A stretch of 64,000 nucleotides of DNA, taken from assembly GCF_046237625.1 (NCBI RefSeq), contig NZ_CP143545.1:2294001-2358000 (forward strand), written 5' to 3'. Source of the DNA: Paraperibacillus esterisolvens. GTDB lineage: Bacteria > Bacillota > Bacilli > Bacillales > DSM-1321. Below the pieces are notes generated by a model. The model saw nothing but the letters and a program-made list of their open reading frames with translations, did not search any database and had not been told where the DNA came from. A program made the position numbers and the translations under genes. Shown here piece by piece: positions 8,942 through 17,651 of this stretch (within the stretch, counting starts at the first letter, position 1; every line of letters begins with the position of its first letter).

Positions 8942-9470
8942 AATGCCGAAGGAATGCCGTTCAAGGCATTAAGGATGTCAGGGTAAAAGAAGTCCCGGAT
9001 CCGAAGATTGAGAAAAAAGATGATATTATTGATTACTACTTCTGCGATCTGCGGCTCTAATCTTCATTTAATCCATGGGATGATCCCGAATTTTCCTGAA
9101 GATGATATTATTGGCCATGAACCAATGGGAATGGTCGAAGAAAACGGACGGATGTGAAAAAAAAAGGCAATCGCGTAATCATCCCATTTTATGGGGCTTT
9201 ACGGAATGTTTCTACTGTAAGAATCATTTGGAGAGCCAATGCGATAATCCAAATGATAATGGTGATAAGGGAGGCTTTTTTGGCTACTCGGACTTGACAA
9301 GCGGCTATCCTGGAGGACAGGCTGAGTTCCTTAGGGCCTTATGCGAATTTTACTCCTTTTAAAATCCCGGAAAATTGTGAAGTGGCAGATGAACAATTGG
9401 TGCTGCCTGCTGACGGTGCTTCTACGGCTTTTTATGAACTGCATCCACTAAAATGGACAGTAAAATAAAA
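8942..9470 (+). pseudogene. Zinc-dependent alcohol dehydrogenase (FdhA-like), frameshifted and truncated
   Basis: Pieces of an MDR zinc alcohol/formaldehyde dehydrogenase N-terminus are spread over three frames: IKDVRVKEVPDPKIEKKDDII, then TSAICGSNLHLIHGMIPNFPED, IIGHEPMGMVEE, then ECFYCKNHLESQCDN with GGYPGGQAEFLR-like text, then PENCEVADEQLVL. At least three indels separate them and the cofactor domain is missing; the protein would be about 380 residues if intact. The catalytic Cys-Gly-Ser-Asn-Leu-His and structural zinc Cys cluster are still readable, so decay is recent. No intact downstream part was found in the window. Confidence 0.85.
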
Positions 9471-9481
9471 GGTCCTATTAA

Positions 9482-9516
9482 ATGATTCCGGTATTTGTAC
9501 CGGGGTCATTTTATTT
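9482..9516 (+). terminator. Terminator after the pseudogene
   Basis: ATGA-tt-CCGGTA, 4-nt loop, TACCGG-gg-TCAT, followed by TTTATTT. Stands 13 nt after the last stop of the pseudogene remnant. Confidence 0.7.
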
Positions 9517-9689
9517 AATCTCCAACGGTAACGATGAGTATTATGACTTTGCATTCAGGCGAATAAGTAATAGTCTGTGATGAAGCACGCAAAATGTTGG
9601 GGTTCTTCTCTAACTTATTCATCTGAGAATCCGAGTATAGCTGTTTTCTTGTAAAATAACCTCCGTCCATAATCATTCTTTATTATAAA

Positions 9690-9760
9690 CGGGTTTTCTA
9701 CCAGACGCACAGAAAACCCGATTGAAGGACACTTTTAATGTAGTGTCCATTAATCGGGTT
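9690..9760. repeat. Two overlapping, mutually exclusive palindromes
   Basis: Hairpin 1 is CGGGTTTTCT (9690-9699) with AGAAAACCCG (9711-9720). Hairpin 2 is AACCCGATT (9715-9723) plus GGACACT (9727-9733) with AGTGTCC (9742-9748) plus AATCGGGTT (9752-9760), interrupted by one 3x3 internal loop. The AACCCG segment is shared, so only one can form fully. It lies just after the 3' end of the CapA gene; apart from this, 9517-9783 holds nothing I recognise. Confidence 0.7.
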
Positions 9761-9783
9761 ATAGCTCATATTATAAGGTTATT

Positions 9784-10896
9784 TTAATTATTACTATTCC
9801 AGACAACTTTATTATCTTCGATTACGGTTACCGTACCACGCTGATTATTAAACTCATTTAATCGATTGGCAATATCTAAACAATCTTGGTTACTAGTTTC
9901 AATTGCTTCACCAATTTCACTGATGACTGCTGGATGGAGCGTAACCCCTTCAACACTAAGCCTTTTAATAGAAGTAGTTAGTTTGATATCTGCAATACAG
10001 CTTTGGCGGTTTTCTGGAAGCTTAGGCGGGAATTTAATGGTACAGGAAGACATATCCAGACCTATTCCTGAGTATTCGTAATGAGAAATGTAGTTTCCAA
10101 GACTGTAAAGGACAGGCACTTCTTTATCATCTTTGCCTTTGAATGCTTCCATACCATATGGAGCATGTGCATGGTGCCCAAGTATAATATCAACACCAGC
10201 ATCGGCGGCACGCTGCGCAATGATTGGCTGATATTCTGCAATGACACCTTGATATGGAACACACCATTGAGGCGGTACTCCCCAATGAAGGGCTAATATA
10301 ACAAAATCTGCTTCAGTATTCGCTTGTTCAATCATTTTTTCAAGTAATAATAGATCTTCTTCAAAGGGAACCGATTTAATATATGGCGCAGTTCCTGGCT
10401 GCTCCAAATCAAGACTTGGTCCTATTTCATAGAAGGATGTAACCCTTATACCTGCGATACCAGCACGGTTGTGCATGGCCTGGAACCCGGGTGCCAGTGT
10501 AGTTGCCCAAGAAAGGAATGCAATTTTATGATCCCCTGTCTTAAAATATACTGGCTTGATGGCTTCTTCAAGATTAAGGCCTCCTCCTGCATGAATTACG
10601 CCAATGCGATCTAGTTCTTCCTGTGTTTGAAGAAGTCCCTCAGGGCCCCAGTCCATCGTGTGATTATTTGCAATCGACACCACAGTAGGATTCAATTCTT
10701 TCAACCATTCCCCTGCTTCGATTGGCTGTTGTAATCGAAATTGCTTATCAGCGGGAGCACCAGGTGTATGCATGATTGGGGACTCCAGATTTCCAATTCG
10801 AATATCAGCGGCGTCCCAAGCACTCCTAAATAATCCCTTGCCAATTTTCTGCGAAAGTGTAATATCACCTACAGCAGCAATACGAATTGATGACAT
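9784..10896 (-). CDS. CapA family protein (PGA_cap metallophosphatase-like)
   Basis: A 370-residue member of the CapA/PgsA-type calcineurin-like family. Metal-site motifs are in order: AVGDITL, GNLESP, IANNHTMDWG, LALHWG, LGHHAHAP and YSLGN. Unlike the classical poly-gamma-glutamate capsule protein it has no signal peptide or membrane anchor, so it should be cytosolic. It follows amidase 1 by 44 nt on the same strand, suggesting co-transcription and a catabolic rather than capsule role. GGAGG precedes the ATG. No capB/capC genes are present. Confidence 0.85.
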   Translation of the reverse strand: MSSIRIAAVGDITLSQKIGKGLFRSAWDAADIRIGNLESPIMHTPGAPADKQFRLQQPIEAGEWLKELNPTVVSIANNHTMDWGPEGLLQTQEELDRIGVIHAGGGLNLEEAIKPVYFKTGDHKIAFLSWATTLAPGFQAMHNRAGIAGIRVTSFYEIGPSLDLEQPGTAPYIKSVPFEEDLLLLEKMIEQANTEADFVILALHWGVPPQWCVPYQGVIAEYQPIIAQRAADAGVDIILGHHAHAPYGMEAFKGKDDKEVPVLYSLGNYISHYEYSGIGLDMSSCTIKFPPKLPENRQSCIADIKLTTSIKRLSVEGVTLHPAVISEIGEAIETSNQDCLDIANRLNEFNNQRGTVTVIEDNKVVWNSNN

Positions 10897-10940
10897 TTTT
10901 TTACCTCCAATATTTTATTTTATGAGAAAACAACTAGCCC

Positions 10941-12305
10941 TTAAATAAGTGGGCGTTTATATCCTCCATTAGCGGTTTGGAAAGTATCGGCAATGCGATA
11001 AACGGATGCTTCATCATGGTGACGCCCAATGAATTGAATTCCCACAGGTAAGTTTTCAGATGCCGTAAGGCCTGCGGAAACCGTTAAGGCAGGATTTCCG
11101 GCAATATTAAACGGAATGGTTCGTTGGAGATAATCAAACGTCGTGTCTTCAAATGAAGGATCACGTTCTGTTGCAGGACTTGGTGAGGTTGGACATACCA
11201 GTATGTCAACACGATCGAATAGACGGTCTATTTTTACAGTAAACTCTCTTTTTCTTTCTAGTGCTGCCACATAACTTACGGCTGGAACCTTGAATCCTTC
11301 CGCCAGAACGATCTTCGTTCCTTCGGCGTAATCAGCTTCTCGTTCTGGATACCATTTCTTATGATGGAAGGAACCTTCTGACATCAATATTGGAAGAGCG
11401 ATTTCGCCTATGGTTGCAAGTTCAGGAATTTCGATGTCCACAACTTCAGCGTCTAATTCAGCGAGCTGTTTAATGCCGGCATTCACCAATTCTCTTACTT
11501 CTGGGTGAATGGATGCTGAGTCGATCAGTGAACGGATGACACCTACTTTCATCCCTTTAATCGAACCGGTAAAAATCGAATTGAAATTGACTGGAGTAGA
11601 AGAAATACTTTCCAACACAATCGCATTGTCACGAACGGTTCTAGTGAGCGGCCCAATATGATCCAATGAATGGGATAAATGGAATAATCCCTTACGCGAA
11701 ACTCTATCATAGGTGGGCTTTAATCCGACAATCCCACAAAAGGAAGATGGCAGGCGGATGGAGCCTCCTGTGTCGGTACCAATGGATGCAAATCCAATTC
11801 CGGCGGCAACGGAAGATGCCGAACCTGTACTTGATCCTCCTGAAGTTCTATGGATATCCCAGGGGTTATTACACTGGCCATAATCAGGATGAACAGAACC
11901 ATATGCGAACTCAAGCATATTGTTTTTAGCAAAAATAATCGCACCAGAAGATTTTAGCGCTGTAAAAAGGCAGGCATCCTCATTTGGGATATAGTTTTGT
12001 AGAATCCTTGATCCTAATGTCGTTTTGATTCCCTTCGTGTGGAAGATATCCTTAATTGAAACTGGCACACCATACAATTTGCCTGCTGCTTCACCTTTAA
12101 GAAATACTGCTTCTGCTTCTTTAGCTTTCAGGAGGGCCTCTTCTGCCATCACTGTAATAAAAGCATTTAACTTTGGTTCTAGTTCATCCAAACGCTCCAA
12201 AGTTGCTTTTGTTACTTCAACCGGTGATACCTCCTTCCGACGATACAACACACCAATTTCATCGATTGTTTCAAATAGTAAATCTTTTGCACTTTTTATT
12301 TCCAT
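10941..12305 (-). CDS. Amidase signature family hydrolase 1
   Basis: Cytosolic amidohydrolase of 454 residues with the full Ser-cisSer-Lys triad: Lys85 in PVSIKD, cis-Ser158 in SGGSSTGS and nucleophile Ser182 in GTDTGGSIR. No signal peptide. The family includes GatA, and enzymes cleaving amino-acid amides, acyl amides and carbamoyl groups; there is no gatB/gatC here, so a catabolic amidase is likely. It shares length, motif positions and long identical blocks with the amidase at 17652-19007, so the two are paralogues. It lies downstream of the terminator after M28 peptidase 1 and reads into the CapA gene. Confidence 0.9.
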   Translation of the reverse strand: MEIKSAKDLLFETIDEIGVLYRRKEVSPVEVTKATLERLDELEPKLNAFITVMAEEALLKAKEAEAVFLKGEAAGKLYGVPVSIKDIFHTKGIKTTLGSRILQNYIPNEDACLFTALKSSGAIIFAKNNMLEFAYGSVHPDYGQCNNPWDIHRTSGGSSTGSASSVAAGIGFASIGTDTGGSIRLPSSFCGIVGLKPTYDRVSRKGLFHLSHSLDHIGPLTRTVRDNAIVLESISSTPVNFNSIFTGSIKGMKVGVIRSLIDSASIHPEVRELVNAGIKQLAELDAEVVDIEIPELATIGEIALPILMSEGSFHHKKWYPEREADYAEGTKIVLAEGFKVPAVSYVAALERKREFTVKIDRLFDRVDILVCPTSPSPATERDPSFEDTTFDYLQRTIPFNIAGNPALTVSAGLTASENLPVGIQFIGRHHDEASVYRIADTFQTANGGYKRPLI

Positions 12306-12370
12306 TTCGGTTTCTCCTCCATTTCCAAGGCTGGTCTGGATGAGCCTTAAATGCTTTATTCTTTAATTAT

Positions 12371-12399
12371 AAAAAGAGTGTCAGCAAGCTCCTGACACT
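12371..12399 (-). terminator. Terminator after M28 peptidase 1
   Basis: On the minus strand AGTGTCAG, short loop, CTGACACT then CTTTTTATAA. It separates the peptidase from the downstream amidase 1. Confidence 0.8.
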
Positions 12400-12413
12400 G
12401 AAGAGAGCACAAA

Positions 12414-14180
12414 CTATTGAGATAGTAATTCTCGTGCTTGTTGCAGAGCCCAAATTACACGGTTTTGGCCGCGAGTTAGATGAGTTTTTAAAACCTTATA
12501 TTCGTGTGATCCTTCTTGCACTTGTTTAAAGTTTAAGGCAGGTGCAATATCTGGCAGGGCAGGAACATTAAGAGCCGGATCATGCCAAAATTTCCCACGC
12601 TTCGTAAAGTTAATTGGAACTAGGATTCTTGCTAACTTTTCAATAATTACATTTGCTTGTTTTACTTGAGGGTTACTGATTTCCAAACCCTTTAATGCGT
12701 TTGCTTTTTCATAGAATGCTAGTAAGTCTTCGCGAAGTGCGGAAACCTCATTTAATGCTAGAGTAAAATCAAAATTGATGCCTGCTGCAGCCTGGTAGGA
12801 TTTAATTGTATTGTCAAACTCTTCCGTTGTCTTCACAAAATTAAACGGATGAATCGAGCTATTAACTGCACGTAACACCCCAGTAATATAGACTTTAATG
12901 TCCTTTACTAGGATATCTAAATCTGCTACATGCATTAAATCTTCTTCTGTGTGCCATTCAATGTTTGCTCCACAGCCACCTACAGGATAGTAGCCTTTTT
13001 CTTTTAGAAGCTCCTCTGGAATGCTGGAAGAAAGCATGAAGAAGGAAGTAATACCAATGTTGTTAAAAGAATAATCTCCTGCACGAAGTGGTCTCGATCC
13101 TTTGGAAGGAAGATTGACAGCATCCTTAATAACATCTGTACAGAATTCATCGACTTCGCTCATCCACATCATATACTCATAAGAAGTCGCCCAGCGGCAG
13201 CCCGGAGAGTCACAGTTCACCTGTGCAATACAATTTTTATCCAAATCTAATCCGAATTCGTCAACAAACCAGCTAGAACCAGCATATCTTCCCGTTGAGT
13301 GACCTGTCCAAACAGCAATCCGCACACTTCTTTTTAACTTGTCACGATTCTTATAGAAGATGCGGGCCATTTCAAGTAATGCTGCATTACCGGTAGCATT
13401 ATCTCCGATTCCTTCATGCCAAGAGTCTAAATGCCCGTGCAGGAGGACGTATTTTTCTGGTTCTTCTGTTCCTTCGATAAAAATATCGATAACCGGACAT
13501 TTCATCCAGTCTTTTTCTAGGAATGTCTTGAATTCAATGGTTATGCTTTCTTTTTCAATTAATGCTTTTAACTCGTCTCCATCGATTTTATTGATCGCAA
13601 GGACTGGGATGGTAGGTTCGTTATTCATATTATCTAAATCGGGTGCACCCCAGATTGGCGTACAAATGCCCTCGTGAATATTCCTGCCAGGGTTTATGAA
13701 AATCATCGCATTTACTCCCTTTTCGGCAAACTCCCTTACCTTTCCTGGCATCGCATACCCTTCAGTTAGGACGATTTTTCCTTGTAAATTTCCTAAATCG
13801 CCATCTACTGCCGTTCCAAAAATATCATTAATGCCTTTTGCATATCCTGTAGAAATGTAAACAAGCTCGCCACTGACTGAAACATCACCGGTTGCAATTG
13901 AAAAAGAAGGTGTTTTAACGCGAATTTCTTTTTCAAACGGAGCGGTTATTTTTAGATAAGCCTTTTTTGGAATGCTTAAATATAATTCAGGGTGATGGAC
14001 TTTATGAGGTACACCCCATTCTTGTAGATAATTCGTTAAAAAGTCAGCGGCAATTCTTTCATCTTCACTTCCAGATTCACGAATTAAGGTACTGAATCTT
14101 TCTAGGACCGCTTTAGGAACCTCCGTATTAATTTCATCAAGCAAGCTTTTCTCAAGAGCAATATTTGTAACAGTTGCCAT
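12414..14180 (-). CDS. M28 family zinc metallopeptidase 1, PA domain inserted
   Basis: Predicted intracellular aminopeptidase/carboxypeptidase-like protein of 588 residues with no signal peptide. A PA-type domain occupies about 85-215 and the M28 core follows: HGHLD (His250, Asp252), GIGDNATG (Asp260), VNCDSPG (Asp324) and IEWHTEED (His410). At the place of the usual catalytic Glu-Glu pair the sequence is GHSTGRYAGS (293-302). The paralogue at 28998 has the same replacement, so this is a subfamily trait rather than an error. AAAGGGG precedes the ATG. Transcribed from a sigma-54 promoter at 14224-14241. Confidence 0.85.
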   Translation of the reverse strand: MATVTNIALEKSLLDEINTEVPKAVLERFSTLIRESGSEDERIAADFLTNYLQEWGVPHKVHHPELYLSIPKKAYLKITAPFEKEIRVKTPSFSIATGDVSVSGELVYISTGYAKGINDIFGTAVDGDLGNLQGKIVLTEGYAMPGKVREFAEKGVNAMIFINPGRNIHEGICTPIWGAPDLDNMNNEPTIPVLAINKIDGDELKALIEKESITIEFKTFLEKDWMKCPVIDIFIEGTEEPEKYVLLHGHLDSWHEGIGDNATGNAALLEMARIFYKNRDKLKRSVRIAVWTGHSTGRYAGSSWFVDEFGLDLDKNCIAQVNCDSPGCRWATSYEYMMWMSEVDEFCTDVIKDAVNLPSKGSRPLRAGDYSFNNIGITSFFMLSSSIPEELLKEKGYYPVGGCGANIEWHTEEDLMHVADLDILVKDIKVYITGVLRAVNSSIHPFNFVKTTEEFDNTIKSYQAAAGINFDFTLALNEVSALREDLLAFYEKANALKGLEISNPQVKQANVIIEKLARILVPINFTKRGKFWHDPALNVPALPDIAPALNFKQVQEGSHEYKVLKTHLTRGQNRVIWALQQARELLSQ

Positions 14181-14223
14181 AGATTTTTCCCCTTTCTCGA
14201 ATTCATGGTTTCATATACTATAC

Positions 14224-14241
14224 ATGCAAGTATTGTGCCAA
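14224..14241 (-). promoter_or_regulatory. Sigma-54 (-24/-12) promoter of M28 peptidase 1
   Basis: Minus strand TTGGCACAATACTTGCA matches TGGCAC-N5-TTGCA with exactly 10 nt between GG and GC. It ends about 45 nt before the ATG at 14180. Confidence 0.85.
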
Positions 14242-14292
14242 TTTATCAAACTGCAAAAGTAGTAGAAATAAAGATCTCATTGGCACATACGG

Positions 14293-14307
14293 ATTGGTTT
14301 TTAGGGT
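14293..14307. promoter_or_regulatory. Candidate activator site for the sigma-54 regulator
   Basis: ATTGGTTTTTAGGGT resembles TTAGGTTTATTTGGGT at 21999-22014. Both are centred about 60 nt upstream of the -24 element of their promoter. Inference from two promoters plus one extra copy at 26748. Confidence 0.4.
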
Positions 14308-14317
14308 CTAATAGGCT

Positions 14318-14349
14318 AAAAAAGGCTGTCCAATTAGGACAGCCTTTTC
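14318..14349 (-). terminator. Terminator overlapping the 3' end of the sigma-54 activator gene
   Basis: AAAAAGGCTGTCC, 5-nt loop, GGACAGCCTTTT. The arms are symmetric, so it may act in both directions; it contains the stop codon region at 14334. Confidence 0.8.
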
Positions 14350-16391
14350 ATTACTTTTTCGTTTTCACTTATGATTCGTTCCATTTCTTTCATAGAATTC
14401 ATACCCATTTGGGTTAATTTGCTTCCCTGGCCTTTTGTTCCAGATTGAATAAATCCTAAATCCCTCAACGTTTCCATTCTGCGCCGAACTTGTTGATCTG
14501 TTAACATGACTCCCTTTTCTTTAGCGTACGTGACAATTTTCCCCCGGCCTATGCTTTTCCGCTCCTGAATTGCTTCTAGTAAACTACATAGAATCGTATG
14601 AAAATCTATCAAGTCACCTTCATTAGTAAGCTGCAAAAGGGTATCATCAATTTTTACAGTTGGATCAGTGTGGCGAAATTGTTCTGGTAAATCATTTAAA
14701 GTGATAACGTTATTTTCCATCACTGTAATCATGTATTGGACAACACTTGCCAGTTCTCTCACGTTACCAGGCCAGTGATAATTCACCAGCTCTTCCAAGA
14801 CATCGTCCGATAAAGCTGGAACGCTGGGACAATATTCTTCAAAAAAATGAGAGATTAATTCCGGAATATCCTCTTTCCGATCTCTAAGCGACGGGACGCG
14901 CAGCGGCAAAACAAATAATCTATAATAGAGATCCTCTCGAAAGCTTCCATCTTCGACCATTTTTTTCAAATCCTTATTTGTTGCAGCGATCACACGTACA
15001 TTGATTGGAATGATGCTTCTCCCGCCAACCCGCATCACTTGTTTTTCTTGTAATACACGCAACAGCAGTGTTTGAAGGCTTTTTGGTGCATCCCCTATTT
15101 CATCGAGGAAGATGGTACCATTATGTGCTAATTCAAATAACCCTTGTTTGCCTCCTTTTACTGCACCTGTAAATGTCCCTTCTTCATATCCAAAGAGTTC
15201 GCTTTCGGCTAATGATTCTGGTAAGCCGGCAAAATTCACGGGAATAAATGGTCCGCTATGACGGAGTGATAATTGATGGATAGAATGGGCAAACAATTCT
15301 TTTCCTGTTCCATTTTCCCCGAAAATTAATACAGTCCGGTCTGTTCTGGCGAGCTTATTCATAATATGCAGAATATCTTTCATTGGCTGACTTTTACCAA
15401 TGATATCCGATATGGAATACTTTGAGGAGAGGCCCTTTTTTTGTATCTTCTTTCTAATTTCCTGCTCCAGAGCCTGAATCCGTGTTACATCCTGAAAAGC
15501 TGTTACATCCCCGCTATTTTTTTGATCCACTACAATGGAACTATTATTGATAATTAATTTTCTTTCGTTAAAGGAAATAACATGGTTTTTTTGAGAATCA
15601 TCTTTTATATAGGAATCCAGCTTCAATTTTGGAAGTATTTCTGAAACTTTCTTTCCAATGATCTCATTCTCTGAATGATGCATACCGAGCATCGATTTTG
15701 CGGATCTGTTTATTTTAATAATCTTCTTTTCGGCATCTGTCGCAAGAATTCCCTCATGTACAGTATTTAAAATCGCATCCAATTGATGATTGAGATGGGC
15801 AACCTCTTTAAAGGAATGCGAAAGGTTTCTGCTTAGTTTTATGATTTCTTGGATGTATCTGGCTGACTGAATATTGGCTCGATCGATATTGATGTTTAAT
15901 TTTAGTGAAAGTTCAATGAGGGTTGAAAAATCTAATGGGCGCAACCCGATATCGATTATTCTATTTATCCCTGTAGGAACCATTTCAAGTGCCTCAGGAA
16001 TAATGGCGGCCTCTACTTTTTGATACGTTTTGATTCCAGGGTAATAGGGATAGAACGTTAATTCAAAACCGAGGTTTTCCAAAATTTCGATCGTTTCTGA
16101 GGCAGAGGAGGCTAAGTTATTCACTACGAGGCATTCAGTTCCTGCCGGCAAAGAGATTAATTCTTCTAGTCTTGCAATATTTATCGTCCTTCTAGCAATT
16201 AAGACTTTCTCTTCGGGGTACTGGCCGTCTTGAAGCTCTTTACTAGAGAGCAATATGATATCAACGTTTTCATAATCTTGACATAGCTCAGGTGATATAA
16301 TGGTCGCTTTTCCATTAAAAAAGGCAGAAATTTGATTAAAAAACAATTTATAAGTACGATTATCTTTCGTGACGGCTAAAATCTTAGGCAA
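14334..16391 (-). CDS. Sigma-54-dependent transcriptional activator (PAS, AAA+, winged helix)
   Basis: Enhancer-binding protein of 685 residues that should remodel SigL RNA polymerase at the local -24/-12 promoters. Residues 1-200 form an input region without recognised phosphoacceptor; a PAS-like domain follows (about 203-310); the AAA+ domain spans about 325-560 with Walker A GENGTGKE (358-365), the sigma-54 contact loop GTFTGA (405-410), Walker B IFLDEIGD (427-434) and NVREL (543-547). The C-terminus is not a Fis-type HTH but a winged-helix-like segment (about 595-665, QQVRRRMETLRDLGF). Start is TTG at 16391 behind TTAGGGGGG. No linked kinase, so it probably senses a small ligand. Confidence 0.92.
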   Translation of the reverse strand: MPKILAVTKDNRTYKLFFNQISAFFNGKATIISPELCQDYENVDIILLSSKELQDGQYPEEKVLIARRTINIARLEELISLPAGTECLVVNNLASSASETIEILENLGFELTFYPYYPGIKTYQKVEAAIIPEALEMVPTGINRIIDIGLRPLDFSTLIELSLKLNINIDRANIQSARYIQEIIKLSRNLSHSFKEVAHLNHQLDAILNTVHEGILATDAEKKIIKINRSAKSMLGMHHSENEIIGKKVSEILPKLKLDSYIKDDSQKNHVISFNERKLIINNSSIVVDQKNSGDVTAFQDVTRIQALEQEIRKKIQKKGLSSKYSISDIIGKSQPMKDILHIMNKLARTDRTVLIFGENGTGKELFAHSIHQLSLRHSGPFIPVNFAGLPESLAESELFGYEEGTFTGAVKGGKQGLFELAHNGTIFLDEIGDAPKSLQTLLLRVLQEKQVMRVGGRSIIPINVRVIAATNKDLKKMVEDGSFREDLYYRLFVLPLRVPSLRDRKEDIPELISHFFEEYCPSVPALSDDVLEELVNYHWPGNVRELASVVQYMITVMENNVITLNDLPEQFRHTDPTVKIDDTLLQLTNEGDLIDFHTILCSLLEAIQERKSIGRGKIVTYAKEKGVMLTDQQVRRRMETLRDLGFIQSGTKGQGSKLTQMGMNSMKEMERIISENEKVMKRLS

Positions 16392-16474
16392 CCTATTCCC
16401 CCCTAATTCAACTTATCTTAAAGGATATTGTAAAGTTTTTTGATTTTTTATTCAATTAAGACAATTCAAAAAAT

Positions 16475-16498
16475 AAAAACAGCCGACAGGCTGTTTTT
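16475..16498 (-). terminator. Terminator of the M20/symporter/amidase/dehydrogenase operon
   Basis: AAAAACAGCC, 4-nt loop, GGCTGTTTTT, 15 nt after the stop at 16513. Confidence 0.85.
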
Positions 16499-16512
16499 AC
16501 CGTTACGATTTT

Positions 16513-17616
16513 TCAACTTATCTTTATTACTATTTTTCCAAAATGCTTTCTATCTTCCAACTCTCGCTGCGCCTCAGCAATTTCCTCGAAAGGATATACT
16601 TTATGAATAGTTGGATGTAATTTTCCAATCCAAATCAGGTTCGTCACCTGCAAGAAATCTTCCCAATTCCCCATTGGTGCGCCTAATATTTGACGGTGAC
16701 GCTGATAAATTTCTCTTATGCTTAAATCAGGCGAATCACCGGCTGTTGCTCCAGATAAGACGATTTTCCCTCCCATCTCTAGGCAGCGCAAGCTATTCCT
16801 TATGGTAGGAGCCCCTACCGCATCAAAAGCGGCACTGACCCCCTGTCCATTGGTCCATCTCATTACTTCTGCTTCCCAGTCACCAGTTGAATCAAACGCC
16901 ACGACAGCACCTTTTTGAAGTACTTTTTGACGTTTCTCTTCCGTACTGGCAATTCCGATTACAGTGGCGCCTGCTGCTGCCGCAATTTCCACCTGGGCTG
17001 ACCCAAGACCCCCAGATGCTCCAACCACTAGAACCACGTCTGAAGGATTTACCTTCGCAACCGTCATAACACCTCTCCATGCAGTAGTGTAAACAACTGG
17101 AGCAGCTGCAGCTACTTCCGATGGAATGTGAACAGGTACAGGAATTATATTGCGTGAAGGGGCCACTACATATTCAGCCAAACCACCCCAAAAATGTTCC
17201 CCCAATATTTGATAGTCATGGCACATACTTGGTTCTCCACGTCTGCAAAAGCGGCATTCATTACAACCAATAGCAGGATTGATAATGACTCTTTCCCCTA
17301 TAGCAGCCACCCTTTTCTGTCCAGGGAGATCTTGACCATAGTATTGAACAGTTCCGACAATATCTACACCTGATATATGCGGTAAAGTGATTTCTGGGAC
17401 ACCAGGTCCACTTAAGCCCTCTCGTGCAAAAATGTCTAGGTGATTTAATGCCGTTGCCTCAACTTTAAGCAATACCTCCCCGGTCCCTGGAACGGGAATT
17501 GCGATTGATTCAAACTTTAGTACTTCCGGTCCTCCATGTTCCCTGATGACAACAGCTTTCATGGTATCAGGAATATGGTCAGGTTTTATGGTAATTATTG
17601 AATCGTTTTTTATCAT
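16513..17616 (-). CDS. Zinc-binding alcohol dehydrogenase / MDR oxidoreductase
   Basis: NAD(P)-dependent medium-chain dehydrogenase/reductase, 367 residues. GroES-like N-terminal part with TALNHLDIFAREG (quinone-oxidoreductase-like), a structural zinc cluster CNECRFCRRGEPSMC, and a Rossmann domain with VVGASGGLGSAQVEIA. The typical catalytic Cys of zinc ADHs is replaced in the ALNHLD segment, as in many family members, so its zinc catalysis is uncertain. Last gene of the operon M20 peptidase, small protein, symporter, amidase 2, this gene; 35 nt after amidase 2. AAGGAGGG sets the ATG at 17616, although a second Met at residue 19 starts the conserved domain. Confidence 0.88.
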   Translation of the reverse strand: MIKNDSIITIKPDHIPDTMKAVVIREHGGPEVLKFESIAIPVPGTGEVLLKVEATALNHLDIFAREGLSGPGVPEITLPHISGVDIVGTVQYYGQDLPGQKRVAAIGERVIINPAIGCNECRFCRRGEPSMCHDYQILGEHFWGGLAEYVVAPSRNIIPVPVHIPSEVAAAAPVVYTTAWRGVMTVAKVNPSDVVLVVGASGGLGSAQVEIAAAAGATVIGIASTEEKRQKVLQKGAVVAFDSTGDWEAEVMRWTNGQGVSAAFDAVGAPTIRNSLRCLEMGGKIVLSGATAGDSPDLSIREIYQRHRQILGAPMGNWEDFLQVTNLIWIGKLHPTIHKVYPFEEIAEAQRELEDRKHFGKIVIKIS

Positions 17617-17651
17617 GGTATCCCTCCTTCCGCCTTATCCATTTCTCTGAT

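Noticed and set aside
9784..10896. CapA gene as part of a capsule operon
   Set aside because: No capB/capC/capD neighbours, no signal peptide or anchor; it sits behind an amidase in a catabolic island.
13360..13677. 105-codon plus-strand ORF inside M28 peptidase 1
   Set aside because: Shadow of a gene with intact family motifs on the other strand.
14280..14298. Plus-strand TTGGCAC resembling a -24 element
   Set aside because: The matching -12 position has TT instead of GC (GG-N10-TT) and no plus-strand gene follows.
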